From contig NZ_BCVG01000007.1 of the NCBI RefSeq assembly GCF_001591625.1, positions 1 through 64,000 of the forward strand: DNA of 64,000 nucleotides, in the 5' to 3' direction. Shown here in pieces: positions 63,362-64,000 of this stretch (positions are counted from its first letter, which is position 1; every line of letters starts with the position of its first letter). Source of the stretch: Metabacillus fastidiosus NBRC 101226 (GTDB lineage Bacteria; Bacillota; Bacilli; Bacillales; Bacillaceae). A program made the position numbers and the translations under genes. Below the pieces are notes generated by a model. That model was not told the origin of the DNA. It saw only the letters and a program-made list of their open reading frames with translations, and did no database searches.

Positions 63362-64000
63362 TTAAACTCCGACTGGAACCATTAATTCTATTTCACAAAC
63401 TAAATCTTCGATATCAATAACAACTTCCTTTTTATTTACTTCATTTGCCGATAAACTGCTTAACTTCTTTAACTCCTCAGCTGAATAATTAATGACTCCA
63501 AGTCCAACCTTTTCTCCGTCCTTACAAATGACACGAATGACAGAGCCCTTTTCAAATTGACCTTTGCTGTCTAAAATATCTGTAAGTAAAACGCTGCGTT
63601 TTTTCTCATGAATCTCGGTTCTTACTTGTTCATGAATGAATAATTCGCCTTTAGGACCAGAATTAAAAGCAATCCACTGTTTTTTCTGATTCAAATTATT
63701 TGCCCCGGCTTCCACTATGAAATATGTTCCTTTTGCTTTTTTCTCGACAGCAGAATAAATAATATTAGGTGTGCTTGCTTTTCCTAAAAATGTAGAAGTA
63801 CCTGATGCCATTGCAATTTTTACAGCTTCTATTTTTGATTTCATTCCACCAGTGCCTACATCACTTCCTGCACCCCCGGCTGCCGCTTCAATTTCAGGTG
63901 TAATATCATACACTTTTTCAAGTAGCTTTGCATTTGGGTTATTCCTCGGGTTAGAATCATAAAGACCATCAATATCAGATAAAATGATTAATTGATCTGC
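63362..64000 (-). CDS. proB: Glutamate 5-kinase, C-terminal part (runs off the window)
   Basis: First, feedback-inhibited enzyme of proline synthesis. The 3' part of the gene (212 codons) is in the window; the frame is open to base 64000. It has the end of the kinase domain, with ILSDIDGLYDSNP and GTGGMKSKIEAVKIA, and the complete C-terminal PUA domain (about the last 85 residues). No frameshift is seen. Confidence 0.95.
   Translation of the reverse strand, partial: ADQLIILSDIDGLYDSNPRNNPNAKLLEKVYDITPEIEAAAGGAGSDVGTGGMKSKIEAVKIAMASGTSTFLGKASTPNIIYSAVEKKAKGTYFIVEAGANNLNQKKQWIAFNSGPKGELFIHEQVRTEIHEKKRSVLLTDILDSKGQFEKGSVIRVICKDGEKVGLGVINYSAEELKKLSSLSANEVNKKEVVIDIEDLVCEIELMVPVGV

Overview
This is a low-GC, AT-rich chromosomal stretch of an endospore-forming Bacillaceae (Firmicutes). 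Three things support that: the spore genes (a gerA-type germination operon, an alpha/beta SASP, ykvT, ykvU, stoA, spo0E, spo0M, yjcZ, two sporulation-type histidine kinases); strong Bacillus ribosome binding sites with frequent TTG/GTG starts; and a gene order that largely follows the ykoY-sigI-rsgI-sspD-ykrK-ktrD-kinE-ogt-ykvA-spo0E-kinD-mhqR-motBA-clpE-ykvI-queCDEF-ykvS-ykvT-ykvU-stoA-zosA block of Bacillus subtilis. The species cannot be named from the sequence alone.

Layout. 1-9.8 kb: zosA (zinc P-type ATPase, with a PerR/Fur-like box upstream), stoA, ykvU, a gerA-type operon (gerAA-AB-AC) lying inside the ykv block, ykvT, a small conserved protein, an internally deleted IS200/IS605-family relic, and ykvS. 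9.8-12.5 kb: the queuosine-precursor operon queCDEF behind a preQ1-I riboswitch. 12.5-16 kb: two tiny proteins, a CNNM/CorC membrane protein with a hairpin-rich leader, and ykvI. 16-22.5 kb: clpE behind CtsR operators, a structured repeat (copy A), a FUSC exporter, motAB behind a sigma-D promoter, and an mhqR-like repressor. 22.5-34.4 kb: a 5'-nucleotidase-type phosphoesterase, kinD, an aldo/keto reductase, spo0E, ykvA, a divergent polysaccharide deacetylase, ogt, kinE and a B12-binding radical SAM protein. 34.4-41.6 kb: two 50-residue proteins, a PBP3-type penicillin-binding lipoprotein, ktrD, ykrK, an SASP gene, and rsgI-sigI. 42.2-48.5 kb: a TerC-family protein under a manganese riboswitch, uppP, a HAD phosphatase, a second MarR regulator, an FbpA-like protein, and thiC under a TPP riboswitch. 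48.6-64 kb: an LPDTA-anchored acidic surface protein and a VWA lipoprotein with repeat copy B between them, a TetR regulator, a PAS-GGDEF-EAL protein, an Fnr with C-terminal cluster cysteines, a CDF metal exporter, a rhodanese, spo0M, yjcZ plus a relic, copC-copD, and proBA (proB runs off the right end).

Functionally the window concentrates sporulation timing (KinD and KinE feed the Spo0A phosphorelay, Spo0E drains it, Spo0M modulates it), spore structure and germination, envelope stress (SigI/RsgI, WalR-type boxes, PBP3, UppP, CNNM), metal homeostasis (ZosA, TerC, CDF, CopCD) and flagellar stators. No tRNA, rRNA, CRISPR array, prophage or intact transposon was seen. The least explained items are a two-copy repeat of about 135 bp with compensatory changes in its hairpins, the leader of the CNNM gene, tandem WalR-type half-sites in the kinE/radical-SAM intergenic region, and a pair of small co-directional genes next to the PBP3 gene.
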